Source: Streptomyces sp. SCL15-4
GTDB taxonomy: Bacteria; Actinomycetota; Actinomycetes; Streptomycetales; Streptomycetaceae
DNA length: 64,000 nucleotides
Assembly: GCF_033366695.1 (NCBI RefSeq)
Contig: NZ_JAOBTQ010000001.1
Span: forward strand, 2,480,001-2,544,000
Reading direction: 5' to 3'
Of this stretch, positions 41,966 to 50,078 are shown piece after piece. Below the pieces are notes generated by a model that was not told the origin of the DNA, did not search any database, and saw only the letters and a program-made list of their open reading frames with translations. The first letter of the stretch is position 1; every line of letters begins with the position of its first letter. The position numbers and the translations under genes are program-made.

Positions 41966-43230
41966 GCACGCGCCTCCGCGGTCGCCGTCGTGGCTGTGAG
42001 TTCGCGGGCCCGGGCGCGGGCCCAGGTCTCCGCTTCGAGGACGTCCGACACGGTGAGCGAGGTTCCCGTGGCCGGGGTGCCGTGCTCCTCGACCACCCGG
42101 GTGACGGTCTCCACGATCCCGTTGAAGGGCAGCGCGCCGTTCAGGAAGGCGGCGACGCACTCCTCGTTGGCCGCATTGAACACCGCCGGGGCCGTGCTCG
42201 CGAGCCGTCCCACGTGCCGGGCGAGGTTCACCGAGGGGAATGCCTCGTTGTCCAGCGGGAAGAATTCCCAGGTGGAAGCCTTGCTCCAGTCGAAGGCGGG
42301 GGCGGCGTCGGGGACGCGTTCGGGCCAGCCGAGGCCGATGGCGATGGGCCCGCGCATGTCGGGGGGCGTCGCCTGGGCGAGGGTGGACCCGTCGGTGAAC
42401 TCGACCATCGAGTGGACGTACGACTGGGGGTGGACGACCACCTCGATGCGGTCGAACGGAATGTCGTACAGCAGGTGGGCCTCGATGACCTCCAGTCCCT
42501 TGTTGACCAGGGTCGCGGAGTTGACGGTGATCACCGGTCCCATCGCCCAGGTGGGGTGGGCGAGGGCGTCCTGGACGGTGACGCCGGCCAGCTCGGCCCT
42601 GGTCCGGCCGCGGAAGGGGCCGCCGGAGGCGGTGACGACGAGCTTGCGGACGTCGGCGCGGGTGCCGGCGGCGAGGGCCTGGAAGAGGGCCGCGTGCTCG
42701 GAGTCCACCGGGATGATCTGGCCGGGCTTGGCGAGCGCGGTGACCAGCGGGCCGCCGACGATCAGCGACTCCTTGTTGGCGAGCGCGAGCGTGCGGCCCG
42801 CCTCCAGGGCGGCCAGGGTCGGGGCGAGGCCGATGGAGCCGGTGATGCCGTTGAGGACGGTGTGGCAGTCGGAGGCGGCGACCTGGGTGGCCGCGTCGGG
42901 CCCGGCGAGTATCTCGGGCAGCGGCTCGGTGCCGTACGCGGCGGTGAGCGCCTCGCGCAGCGCGGGTACGACGTCCTCGCGGGCGACCGCCACGGTCCGC
43001 ACCCTGAGCCGGTGCGCCTGCTCGGCGAGGAGGGCCACCCGGCCGCCGTTCGCGGACAGGGCGGTGACCCGGAAGCGGTCGGGGTTGCGCAGCACGAGGT
43101 CGATGGCCTGGGTGCCGATGGATCCGGTGGAGCCGAGGATCACCACGTCCTTGGGTCCGTCGCCGGCGGCGGGGTCGTAGACGAGGTGCGGGTCGGCGAG
43201 GGGTGCCGGATGGGCGGGACTGTCGGTCAT
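41962..43230 (-). CDS. dxr: 1-deoxy-D-xylulose-5-phosphate reductoisomerase (MEP pathway)
   Basis: The 422-aa product has the NADPH motif [10 protein letters not shown] near residue 33, then N-K-E-S-L-I-V-G-G and the substrate/metal region [10 protein letters not shown] and A-S-G-G-P-F-R-G. It makes 2-C-methyl-erythritol 4-phosphate. ATG 43230 fits the family start, but GGGAGG abuts the start codon directly, a spacing too short for normal use; a longer frame to 43368 has no site. Coupled with rseP. Confidence 0.95.
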   Translation of the reverse strand: MTDSPAHPAPLADPHLVYDPAAGDGPKDVVILGSTGSIGTQAIDLVLRNPDRFRVTALSANGGRVALLAEQAHRLRVRTVAVAREDVVPALREALTAAYGTEPLPEILAGPDAATQVAASDCHTVLNGITGSIGLAPTLAALEAGRTLALANKESLIVGGPLVTALAKPGQIIPVDSEHAALFQALAAGTRADVRKLVVTASGGPFRGRTRAELAGVTVQDALAHPTWAMGPVITVNSATLVNKGLEVIEAHLLYDIPFDRIEVVVHPQSYVHSMVEFTDGSTLAQATPPDMRGPIAIGLGWPERVPDAAPAFDWSKASTWEFFPLDNEAFPSVNLARHVGRLASTAPAVFNAANEECVAAFLNGALPFNGIVETVTRVVEEHGTPATGTSLTVSDVLEAETWARARARELTATTATAEARA

Positions 43231-43327
43231 CCTCCCATTGTTGCGGCAAGCGGCGGCGCTCCGGACAGCGCGTCCCCCGGGTGGGTGCGCCGGCCGGGAT
43301 TCCCCTTGTGAAGTCGTCATGAAGATC

Positions 43328-43355
43328 TTGTGATAAACACTTCGTTCCGCATGAT
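43328..43355 (+). promoter_or_regulatory. Possible promoter of the lamin-tail gene
   Basis: TTGTGA (43328-43333) and CATGAT (43350-43355) are 16 bases apart. This would give a ~24-base leader with GGGGGGA before the ATG at 43386. The -10 match is moderate. Confidence 0.35.
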
Positions 43356-43385
43356 TTACGGACGACATCCTGGGGGGATATCTCC

Positions 43386-43844
43386 ATGCGCATTGTGCGC
43401 CTCCGCGCAGCCCTGCCCGCGCTCGCCGGCGCGGCCGTGCTCACCGGCACCCTGCTCAGCACTCCGGCCGAGGCCGCCGGCGGCGTGAGGATCCACCACG
43501 TGTGGTTCGACAGCCCCGGCAAGGACAACCGCTCCAACAAGAGCCTGAACGGCGAGTGGGTGCAGCTGAAGAACACCAGCGGCCGGGCCGTCTCGCTCAA
43601 GGGCTGGGTGCTGAAGGACGCCTCCAACCACAAGTACGTCTTCCCGAACGTCAAGATCGGCGCCGGGAAGTACCTGAAGGTCCACACCGGCAGCGGCTCG
43701 GACACCTCCTCCGACAAGTACCAGGGCCGCCGCGCCTACGTCTGGAACAACGACAAGGACACGGCCACCCTGACCAAGGCGGGCGGCACCAAGGTCGCCT
43801 CCTGCTCCTGGACGACGCGGGACCCCAGCGACAAGTACTGCTAA
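43386..43844 (+). CDS. Secreted lamin-tail domain protein
   Basis: The 152-aa product has a signal peptide with A-E-A-A cleavage region near residue 31. The mature ~120-residue domain has the lamin-tail fold pattern: [21 protein letters not shown], and G-T-K-V-A-S-C-S-W. Two cysteines near the end may form a disulphide. Lamin-tail proteins of this size are common secreted proteins in Streptomyces; their role is unknown. The TAA stop (43842-43844) overlaps the TAG stop of the opposite acyl-CoA dehydrogenase gene. Confidence 0.9.
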   Translation: MRIVRLRAALPALAGAAVLTGTLLSTPAEAAGGVRIHHVWFDSPGKDNRSNKSLNGEWVQLKNTSGRAVSLKGWVLKDASNHKYVFPNVKIGAGKYLKVHTGSGSDTSSDKYQGRRAYVWNNDKDTATLTKAGGTKVASCSWTTRDPSDKYC

Positions 43845-45778
43845 CTCCCGTAGGGACGGCGGACGTTCTCGCGGGTCGGGGGTCCGGGGGTCGCGTCGGC
43901 GATCCATGGGCCCTCGCCCGACGGATCGAGGATGCCCTCCTCCAGCCAGGTGTGGGAGCCGGCGAGGACGGCCTTGACCAGCCCGCGGTCCAGGTCGTCG
44001 GTGTTGGTCCACAGGCGGGTGAACAGTTCCTCGACGCGGATGCGGGCCTGGCGGCAGAAGGCGTCGGCGAGCTGGTAGGCCTCCCGGCCGTGCCGGTCCT
44101 CGGCCCGCAGCCGCTCGGCGCGTACGCAGGCCGCGCTCATCGCGAACAGTTCGGCGCCGATGTCCACGATCCGGCCGAGGAAGCCCTGCCTGGTCTCCAT
44201 CCGGCCCTGCCAGCGGGACATGGCGTAGAAGGTGGAGCGGGCGAGCCTGCGGGCGGTGCGCTCCACGTAGCGCAGATGCTTGGAGAGGTCGGTCGCGTGC
44301 CGGAACTCGGTGTAGGACGTGGGGAGCTGACCGGGGCCCGCGAGCAGTTTCGGCAGCCACCTGGCGTAGAAGGCGCCCGCGTGCGCGCCGGCCCGCGCCT
44401 TGTCGGCCAGGGACTTGTCGGGGTCGATCAGGTCGCCGGCGACCGAGAGGTGGGCGTCCACGGCCTCCCGGGCGATCAGCAGGTGCATGATCTCCGTGGA
44501 GCCCTCGAAGATGCGGTTGATGCGCAGGTCGCGCAGCATCTGCTCGGCCGGGACCGGGCGTTCGCCGCGCGCCCGCAGGGACTCGGCCGTCTCGTAGCCG
44601 CGTCCGCCGCGGATCTGGACCAGTTCGTCGGCCATCCGCCAGGCCGCCTCGGAGCCGTAGAGCTTGGCGAGGGCGGCCTCGATGCGGATGTCGTGGCGGT
44701 CCTCGTCGGCCATCTGCGAGGACAGGTCGAGGACGGCCTCCAGGGCGAACGTCGTCGCCGCGATGAACGCGATCTTCGACCCGACGGCCTCGTGCAGCGC
44801 CACCGGCTTGCCCCACTGCTCGCGCTCCGCCGCCCACTCGCGGGCGATCTTCAGACACCACTTGCCGGCGCCCGCGCACATCGCGGGCAGCGACAGCCGG
44901 CCGGTGTTGAGCGTGGTGAGCGCGATCTTCAGACCGGCGCCCTCGGGCCCGATCCGGTTCGCCGCCGGGACCCTGACCCGGTGGAAGCGGGTGACGCCGT
45001 TCTCGATGCCGCGCAGGCCCATGAAGGCGTTGCGGTTCTCCACGGTGATGCCCTCGGAGGCGGCCTCCACCACGAACGCGGTGATGCCGCCCGGATGCCC
45101 CTCGGACTGCGGCACCCGTGCCATGACGACGAGCAGATCGGCCACCACCCCGTTGGTGGTCCACAGTTTCACTCCGTCGAGGATGTACGCGTCGCCCTCG
45201 GGCACGGCCGTGGTGGCGAGGCGGGCCGGGTCGGAGCCCACGTCCGGCTCGGTGAGCAGGAACGCGGAGATGTCGGTGCGGGCGCAGCGGGGCAGGAAGG
45301 CGTCCTTCTGCTCCGGCGTGCCGAAGAGCTTCAGCGGCTGCGGCACACCGATCGACTGGTGCGCGGAGAGCAGCGCGCCGACGGCGGGGCTGACGGAGCC
45401 GACCAGGGCGAGGGCCTTGTTGTAGTACAGCTGGGACAGGCCGAGACCGCCGTACTCGGGGCCGATCTTCATGCCGAGCGCACCGAGTTCCTTCAGGCCC
45501 GCCACGACCTCGTCGGGGATGCGGGCCTCGCGCTCGATGCGGGCGGGGTCGATCACCGTCTCGCAGAAGGCGCGCAGCTTCGCCAGGAACTCCTCGCCGT
45601 GCCGGACGGACTCCTCGTCGGGCAGCGGGTGGGGGTGGATGAGGTCGAGCCGGAAGCGCCCGAGGAACAGCTCCTTGGCGAAGCTGGGCCCCCGCCAGTC
45701 CCGCTGCCGGGCGGCCTCCGCCACCCGGCGGGCCTCGCGCTCGGTGACGGTGGTGCGTGGGGTGGTGGTGGCGGACAT
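43841..45778 (-). CDS. Acyl-CoA dehydrogenase family protein
   Basis: The 645-aa flavoprotein is larger than the ~400-aa short-chain type and has an extra C-terminal helical domain of ~200 residues, as in very-long-chain acyl-CoA dehydrogenases. It has L-T-E-P-D-V-G-S-D in the FAD-binding sheet, W-T-T-N-G and the catalytic-base region N-R-I-F-E-G-S-T-E-I-M. It should catalyse the first step of beta-oxidation; chain length is not known. ATG 45778 with GTGGAG is preferred; a frame to 46048 runs on into the regulatory region. A LacI-type operator lies ~180 bp upstream but probably serves lacI. Confidence 0.92.
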   Translation of the reverse strand: MSATTTPRTTVTEREARRVAEAARQRDWRGPSFAKELFLGRFRLDLIHPHPLPDEESVRHGEEFLAKLRAFCETVIDPARIEREARIPDEVVAGLKELGALGMKIGPEYGGLGLSQLYYNKALALVGSVSPAVGALLSAHQSIGVPQPLKLFGTPEQKDAFLPRCARTDISAFLLTEPDVGSDPARLATTAVPEGDAYILDGVKLWTTNGVVADLLVVMARVPQSEGHPGGITAFVVEAASEGITVENRNAFMGLRGIENGVTRFHRVRVPAANRIGPEGAGLKIALTTLNTGRLSLPAMCAGAGKWCLKIAREWAAEREQWGKPVALHEAVGSKIAFIAATTFALEAVLDLSSQMADEDRHDIRIEAALAKLYGSEAAWRMADELVQIRGGRGYETAESLRARGERPVPAEQMLRDLRINRIFEGSTEIMHLLIAREAVDAHLSVAGDLIDPDKSLADKARAGAHAGAFYARWLPKLLAGPGQLPTSYTEFRHATDLSKHLRYVERTARRLARSTFYAMSRWQGRMETRQGFLGRIVDIGAELFAMSAACVRAERLRAEDRHGREAYQLADAFCRQARIRVEELFTRLWTNTDDLDRGLVKAVLAGSHTWLEEGILDPSGEGPWIADATPGPPTRENVRRPYGS

Positions 45779-45960
45779 CGGGGCTCCACTCGCCGCGGGG
45801 AGGGACGGCCGGGACCGTTCGGCACCGACCGGTGCCCTTGGATCGTTGGTACCGAAAACGGGCGGGCCGCGCCAGCCGGGAAAGCCGCCCGGGTTTAGCG
45901 TGGAGCCTCGGTGGCCGCCGTCCGGCGCGCGGGTTTCCGCGACATGGCCGGGAATCGTTG

Positions 45961-45974
45961 TCGAAGCGCTTCGA
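45961..45974. promoter_or_regulatory. LacI-type operator, site 1
   Basis: TCGAAGCGCTTCGA is a perfect 14-bp palindrome with the central CG typical of LacI-family sites. It ends 7 bp before the predicted -35 box of lacI. Confidence 0.85.
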
Positions 45975-45981
45975 TAGCCTA

Positions 45982-46011
45982 TGGACACCCCGGGCTCCCT
46001 GAAGCTAGGGT
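45982..46011 (+). promoter_or_regulatory. Predicted lacI promoter
   Basis: TGGACA (45982-45987) matches five of six bases of TTGACA and is followed after 18 bases by TAGGGT (46006-46011). The predicted start near 46018 leaves a ~63-base leader containing operator site 2. Confidence 0.5.
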
Positions 46012-46050
46012 CATTCGCATTCGCACCCACCCTGTCGGCACCGCGCAATG

Positions 46051-46064
46051 TCGAAGCGCTTCAC
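46051..46064. promoter_or_regulatory. LacI-type operator, site 2
   Basis: TCGAAGCGCTTCAC matches the palindrome in 12 of 14 bases. It lies in the lacI leader, 90 bp centre to centre from site 1, so autorepression by looping or by roadblock is plausible. Confidence 0.8.
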
Positions 46065-46080
46065 ATAGCTTGGAGAGCGG

Positions 46081-47094
46081 ATGGTCACCCTCGCCGAGGT
46101 CGCCCAGCACGCCGGAGTCTCGGCGAGCACGGTGAGCTATGTCCTCAGCGGCAAGCGGTCCATCTCCGCCACCACCCGGCACCGGGTCGAGCAGAGCATC
46201 CGGGAGCTCGGCTACCACCCGAACGCGGGCGCCCGCGCCCTGGCCGGCAAACGGTCGAACATCATCGCCCTCATGATCCCGCTACGCACCGACATGTACG
46301 TACCGGTGATGATGGAGATCGCCATCGCGGTGGCCACCACCGCCCGCACGCACGGCTACGACGTCCTGCTGCTCACCGGCGAGGAGGGGCCCGACGCGGT
46401 GCGCCGGGTCACCGGCAGCGGGCTGGCCGACGCGATGATCCTGATGGACGTCGAGCTGGAGGACGAGCGGCTGCCGCTGCTCAGAGGCACCGACCAGCCG
46501 TCCGTGCTGATCGGTCTGCCCGCCGACGCGGGCGGTCTGACCTGCGTGGACCTGGACTGGAGCGCGACCGGCGCGCTGTGCGTGGAGCATCTGGCCGGCC
46601 TCGGGCACCGTGACATCGCCGTCATCGGCGAGGCCCCGGCGGTCTACGAACGGCACACCGGCTTCGCCGAACGCACCCTGGACGGGCTGCGCTCCGGGGC
46701 CCGCCGGGCGGGCGTGCGGCTGCTGCACCGGCCGTGCGAGGGCGGCTACGACGCGATGGCCCTCACCCTGGCCCGCGTCTTCGACGAGCGCCCGGCGACG
46801 ACCGGGTTCGTGGTGCAGAACGAGTCGGCGGTGGAGCCGCTGCTCGCGCTGCTGCGCCAGCAGGGCCGGGCCGTGCCGGAGGACGTGTCCGTGGTCGCGG
46901 TCTGCCCGGACCAGGTCGCCGTGCAGGCCTCGGTGCGGCTGACCTCGGTCGCCATCCCCGCCCAGGAGATGGGCCGGCGGGCCGTGGAGCACCTGGTGGC
47001 CAAGCTGGACGGGCGGGGCGGCGAGGAGGTCGTGCTGCTCGCGCCCGAGCTGACCCGCCGGGCGAGTTCGGGACCGGCCCCGGCCGCGCCCTGA
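46081..47094 (+). CDS. LacI family transcriptional regulator of the glycan locus
   Basis: The 337-aa product has a LacI helix-turn-helix (L-A-E-V-A-Q-H-A-G-V-S-A-S-T-V-S-Y-V-L) and hinge helix (A-R-A-L-A-G-K-R-S), then a sugar-binding periplasmic-protein-like domain. It is divergent from the acyl-CoA dehydrogenase and convergent with the GH12 gene. Its own promoter has two copies of the palindrome that also flanks the SBP and GH3 promoters at 58.1-58.3 kb. It most likely represses this locus until a xyloglucan-derived sugar binds (inference; inducer unknown). TGGAG lies just upstream of the ATG. Confidence 0.95.
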   Translation: MVTLAEVAQHAGVSASTVSYVLSGKRSISATTRHRVEQSIRELGYHPNAGARALAGKRSNIIALMIPLRTDMYVPVMMEIAIAVATTARTHGYDVLLLTGEEGPDAVRRVTGSGLADAMILMDVELEDERLPLLRGTDQPSVLIGLPADAGGLTCVDLDWSATGALCVEHLAGLGHRDIAVIGEAPAVYERHTGFAERTLDGLRSGARRAGVRLLHRPCEGGYDAMALTLARVFDERPATTGFVVQNESAVEPLLALLRQQGRAVPEDVSVVAVCPDQVAVQASVRLTSVAIPAQEMGRRAVEHLVAKLDGRGGEEVVLLAPELTRRASSGPAPAAP

Positions 47095-47101
47095 CGCCGA
47101 G

Positions 47102-47131
47102 GGGGCCGGCCCCGCCGCGGAGGCCGGCCCC
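47102..47131. terminator. Hairpin between lacI and the GH12 gene
   Basis: A perfect 10-bp GC stem (GGGGCCGGCC / GGCCGGCCCC) with a 10-base loop lies between two convergent genes, 7 bp from each stop codon. Confidence 0.75.
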
Positions 47132-47137
47132 GGCTGC

Positions 47138-47851
47138 TCAGCCGCCGCTGACGGTCAGGTTGTTGGTGGTGAAGTCCAGGCCGCCGGACGAGGACGTGAT
47201 CTCGTAGCCGAACTGGACGTCGCCGATGGTCTCGTTGCCGAACCAGCCCTTGGTGTCCTTGATCCACTTCAGGATCGGCAGGATGTTCACCGTGCCGGAG
47301 GCGGAGTTGGAGGTGCGGATGAAGGAGAACACCTCGTTGGCGCCGTTGTTGCCCTTGTAGACGGTCCAGGTGTGACCGCCCAGGGTGACGTTGCCCTGCG
47401 AGGTTCCGAGAGGCCCGACGGGTCCGGTCTTGTTGACCCAGAGCATGATCTCGTAGTCGTAGTCCGTGTCCCAGATGTCGTACGACGTGTTGTACGCGCC
47501 GGACGCCGGGACGGTGACGTTGTAGCTGCTGGTGAGCGAGGTCAGCGAGGTGATCGGCTTGTTGATCACCTTCTTGGCGTCGGGGTAGGACTTGATGCCG
47601 CCGGTGTTGGGGTGGTCGGCGTGCACACCCCAGTTGGTGCCGGAGTTGGCCCAGACGCACTGGCTGCCGGCGCCGGAACCCCAGATGTTGTTGTAGAGCG
47701 TGTAGCCGTTCAGGGTGGTGTTGCCCCACTGGTCGCAGGTGCTCCAGACGGCGGCGGAGGCGGGTGCCGAGGCGAGGCCGACGGTGGCGCCGAGGGCGAG
47801 TGCGGGGGCGAGCAGGGCCTTGGCGACCCTGCCGAGGGTGCTGGTTGCCAT
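47138..47851 (-). CDS. Secreted GH12 endoglucanase / xyloglucanase
   Basis: The 237-aa product has a signal peptide ending A-S-A near residue 33. The mature domain is a single GH12 beta-jelly-roll: C-D-Q-W-G-N near the start, Y-D-I-W, nucleophile Glu134 in Y-E-I-M-L-W and acid/base Glu217 in F-G-Y-E-I. There is no carbohydrate-binding module. GH12 enzymes cut beta-1,4-glucan or xyloglucan backbones; with GH74 next door, xyloglucan is the likely target (inference). GGAAGGG precedes the ATG. It is the last gene of the minus-strand glycan operon, 34 bp after GH95, and a hairpin follows. Confidence 0.92.
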   Translation of the reverse strand: MATSTLGRVAKALLAPALALGATVGLASAPASAAVWSTCDQWGNTTLNGYTLYNNIWGSGAGSQCVWANSGTNWGVHADHPNTGGIKSYPDAKKVINKPITSLTSLTSSYNVTVPASGAYNTSYDIWDTDYDYEIMLWVNKTGPVGPLGTSQGNVTLGGHTWTVYKGNNGANEVFSFIRTSNSASGTVNILPILKWIKDTKGWFGNETIGDVQFGYEITSSSGGLDFTTNNLTVSGG

Positions 47852-47885
47852 GGTGTCCCTTCCATGGGTGGGGGTGTGGGGAGGT

Positions 47886-50078
47886 TCACCGCGTCCTCAG
47901 GGTGAGGACGCGGGCTTCTCCGGCGACCAGGTCGAGGAACGCGGTGCCGGAGGAAGTCCGCAGCTCGACGCGGTGGGTGCGGCCGGGCCGGACGACCGCC
48001 CGGGCGCCGTCCGGGTCCCAGGCGAGGTCGACCTCGGCGCCGAACCGGGTGCGGATGCCGCGCAGTTCGCCGCGCGGACAGCTGTCGGGGACCGCCGGGA
48101 GCAGGATCAGGCGGTCCGGGGTGGACTGGAGGAGCGTCTCGACGAGCACACCGGGGAGGGTGTGCGCGGCGTCCGCGTTGTAGACGTCGCGGTGGGGGTA
48201 GTGGGCGCTCATCAGGGAGGCGTGGAAGAAGTCGCCGTCGAGGACCCGGCGCAGGGCGCGGCCGGCGCGCTCGGGGTCGCGGAGCCGGGCGGCGATCAGG
48301 GCGTGGTGGAGATGGCCGTGGGCGGAGTCGTTCTCGGCGCCGCGCAGTTCCAGCGCCCGGTGGGCGGCGGCGGCCAGGCGCGGGGTGTCGTACGGGGTGA
48401 TCTCCTCCAGGGGCCAGACGCCGTACAGGTGGCTGAGGTGGCGGTGGTCGTAGGTGTCGTGGAGGCCGGGCCAGGCCCATTCGGCGAGGGCTCCGTCGGC
48501 GTTGATCCGGTGCGGGGGCAGCCGGTCGGCCAGCGCCCGCCACCTGTCCGCCTGTCCGGGGTGGTAGCGGGCGGCGGTGAGCAGGGTGTGGCGGGCGGCG
48601 GAGAGGTCCATGGCCGCGTTGACCGCGCCCCAGCTGCCGTTCGCCGGGCGGTTCTCCGGTGAGTAGGACGGCACGATCACCAGGTGGCCCGCGGCGTCGG
48701 TGCGGGTGAGGAAGTCCTCGTAGAAGAGGGCTGCCTCGGCGAGTGCGGCGGCGGTGCGCGGGTCCTGTGCGCCCTGGATCTCGTCGTGGTCGACCAGCGG
48801 CTTGAGCAGCCAGTCGGCGCCGGCGGTCCACAGGTGCAGCGGGTACTCGCGGCTGAAGTGGTAGGTCAGCCCGGACTCGCCGTCGCTGTGCGAGGGCGCG
48901 ACCGCGCCCCGGGTGCCGAAGACCGCGCGGGCGTTGGCCCGCCAGTCCGGCAGCTGCCGGGTGACGAAGGCGGCCAGCGCCTCGGTGACCTCGGGCAGGG
49001 CGGCGGCGGGCGCGGCGGCGGTCTGGAGGTTGAGGTTGGCGTTGGTGGTGAACGCGCCGGACCAGGCGGTGTCCCAGTCGCCGGTCCACAGCCCGGTGAG
49101 CCGGGGCGGGTGGTGGCCGCTGCTGGAGAGCAGGTGGTAGCGGCCGGCCGCGAACAGCCGTTCCAGCAGGGCCGGGCTGTGCGGTCGCTTCAGCAGCTCG
49201 GAGCCGGGCAGGGCGCGTTCGGCCGGGTCGGCGCCGAGGTCCAGGGTGACCCGCAGGTAGGCGGTGCGGTGCCGGTCCAGATGGCGGGCGAGCAGGCCGT
49301 CGTAGGGGCGTTCGGTGCCGTCGAGGAGGTCCTGGAGGCGCCGGGTCTCGGCGCCGGCGTCCGCCTCGCCGGTGTGCCGCAGCACCCTCGTGAGCAGCAG
49401 CGCGGAGCGGCAGCCGGTGACGCGGACGCCGGGCGGGGTGAGTTCCGTCCGGCCGCCGGTGACGGCGAGGAGGGTGACGCCGGTGTAGGCGCGGTCGCTG
49501 CCCGGGTATCTGACGCGCAGGCTCAGCACGGCGCCCTCGGGAGTGAGCAGCGCGCCGTGCCCGACCCGCAGGCCGGCCGGGGCGCCCGGCAGCCGGTGGT
49601 CCAGGGTGAGGTGGAGGTCGCCGGCGGTGACCTCGTGCACGATCACGTCGTCGGCGCGGGAGACGAAGACACGGCTCACGGCGCCGCCGCCGGCCGCCGT
49701 GACCTCGCCGCTGGTGAAGTCGACGGCCCGGCGCACCTCCCGCCCGGCGCCCGCCGGCCGGCGCACCCGGACCTGGAAGGCGGGGTGGAAGGGCTGCACC
49801 CACTGGAGCGGGCGGCCGTCGGTGAGCGCCTCGGCGGCGGTGAGGTGCCCGGCGAGCAGCCGGTCCTGGACCTCCGGGAGGGCGGCGGCCAGCCGGGGCG
49901 GCCGGGCGTGTTCGCCGCCGTTGGGCCGGACCAGGGTGTGCTGGGTGACGATGACCCGCTCGTCGTCCGGGTCGCCGTACACCAGGACGCCGTGGTGGCC
50001 GTTGCCGCTCGGGAAGGCGTCCTCCCAGCGCGCGGCCGGGGCCGGCTCCCAGGTGCCGTGGACCGGCGTGGCGCTCAT
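47886..50078 (-). CDS. GH95 family alpha-L-fucosidase-like enzyme, intracellular
   Basis: The 730-aa product follows the GH95 plan: N-terminal beta-sandwich with W-E-D-A-F-P-S-G-N-G-H, then an (alpha/alpha)6 barrel with T-T-N-A-N-L-N-L-Q (the asparagine pair) and V-P-S-Y-S-P-E-N-R-P, where the Glu is the expected general acid, and a C-terminal beta-domain. The usual W-P-A after the asparagine pair is replaced by alanines, so this is a divergent member. GH95 enzymes remove alpha-1,2-L-fucose or L-galactose, both found on xyloglucan side chains. There is no signal peptide, so it acts inside on imported oligosaccharides. The start overlaps the GH42 stop by 4 bp. Confidence 0.88.
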   Translation of the reverse strand: MSATPVHGTWEPAPAARWEDAFPSGNGHHGVLVYGDPDDERVIVTQHTLVRPNGGEHARPPRLAAALPEVQDRLLAGHLTAAEALTDGRPLQWVQPFHPAFQVRVRRPAGAGREVRRAVDFTSGEVTAAGGGAVSRVFVSRADDVIVHEVTAGDLHLTLDHRLPGAPAGLRVGHGALLTPEGAVLSLRVRYPGSDRAYTGVTLLAVTGGRTELTPPGVRVTGCRSALLLTRVLRHTGEADAGAETRRLQDLLDGTERPYDGLLARHLDRHRTAYLRVTLDLGADPAERALPGSELLKRPHSPALLERLFAAGRYHLLSSSGHHPPRLTGLWTGDWDTAWSGAFTTNANLNLQTAAAPAAALPEVTEALAAFVTRQLPDWRANARAVFGTRGAVAPSHSDGESGLTYHFSREYPLHLWTAGADWLLKPLVDHDEIQGAQDPRTAAALAEAALFYEDFLTRTDAAGHLVIVPSYSPENRPANGSWGAVNAAMDLSAARHTLLTAARYHPGQADRWRALADRLPPHRINADGALAEWAWPGLHDTYDHRHLSHLYGVWPLEEITPYDTPRLAAAAHRALELRGAENDSAHGHLHHALIAARLRDPERAGRALRRVLDGDFFHASLMSAHYPHRDVYNADAAHTLPGVLVETLLQSTPDRLILLPAVPDSCPRGELRGIRTRFGAEVDLAWDPDGARAVVRPGRTHRVELRTSSGTAFLDLVAGEARVLTLRTR

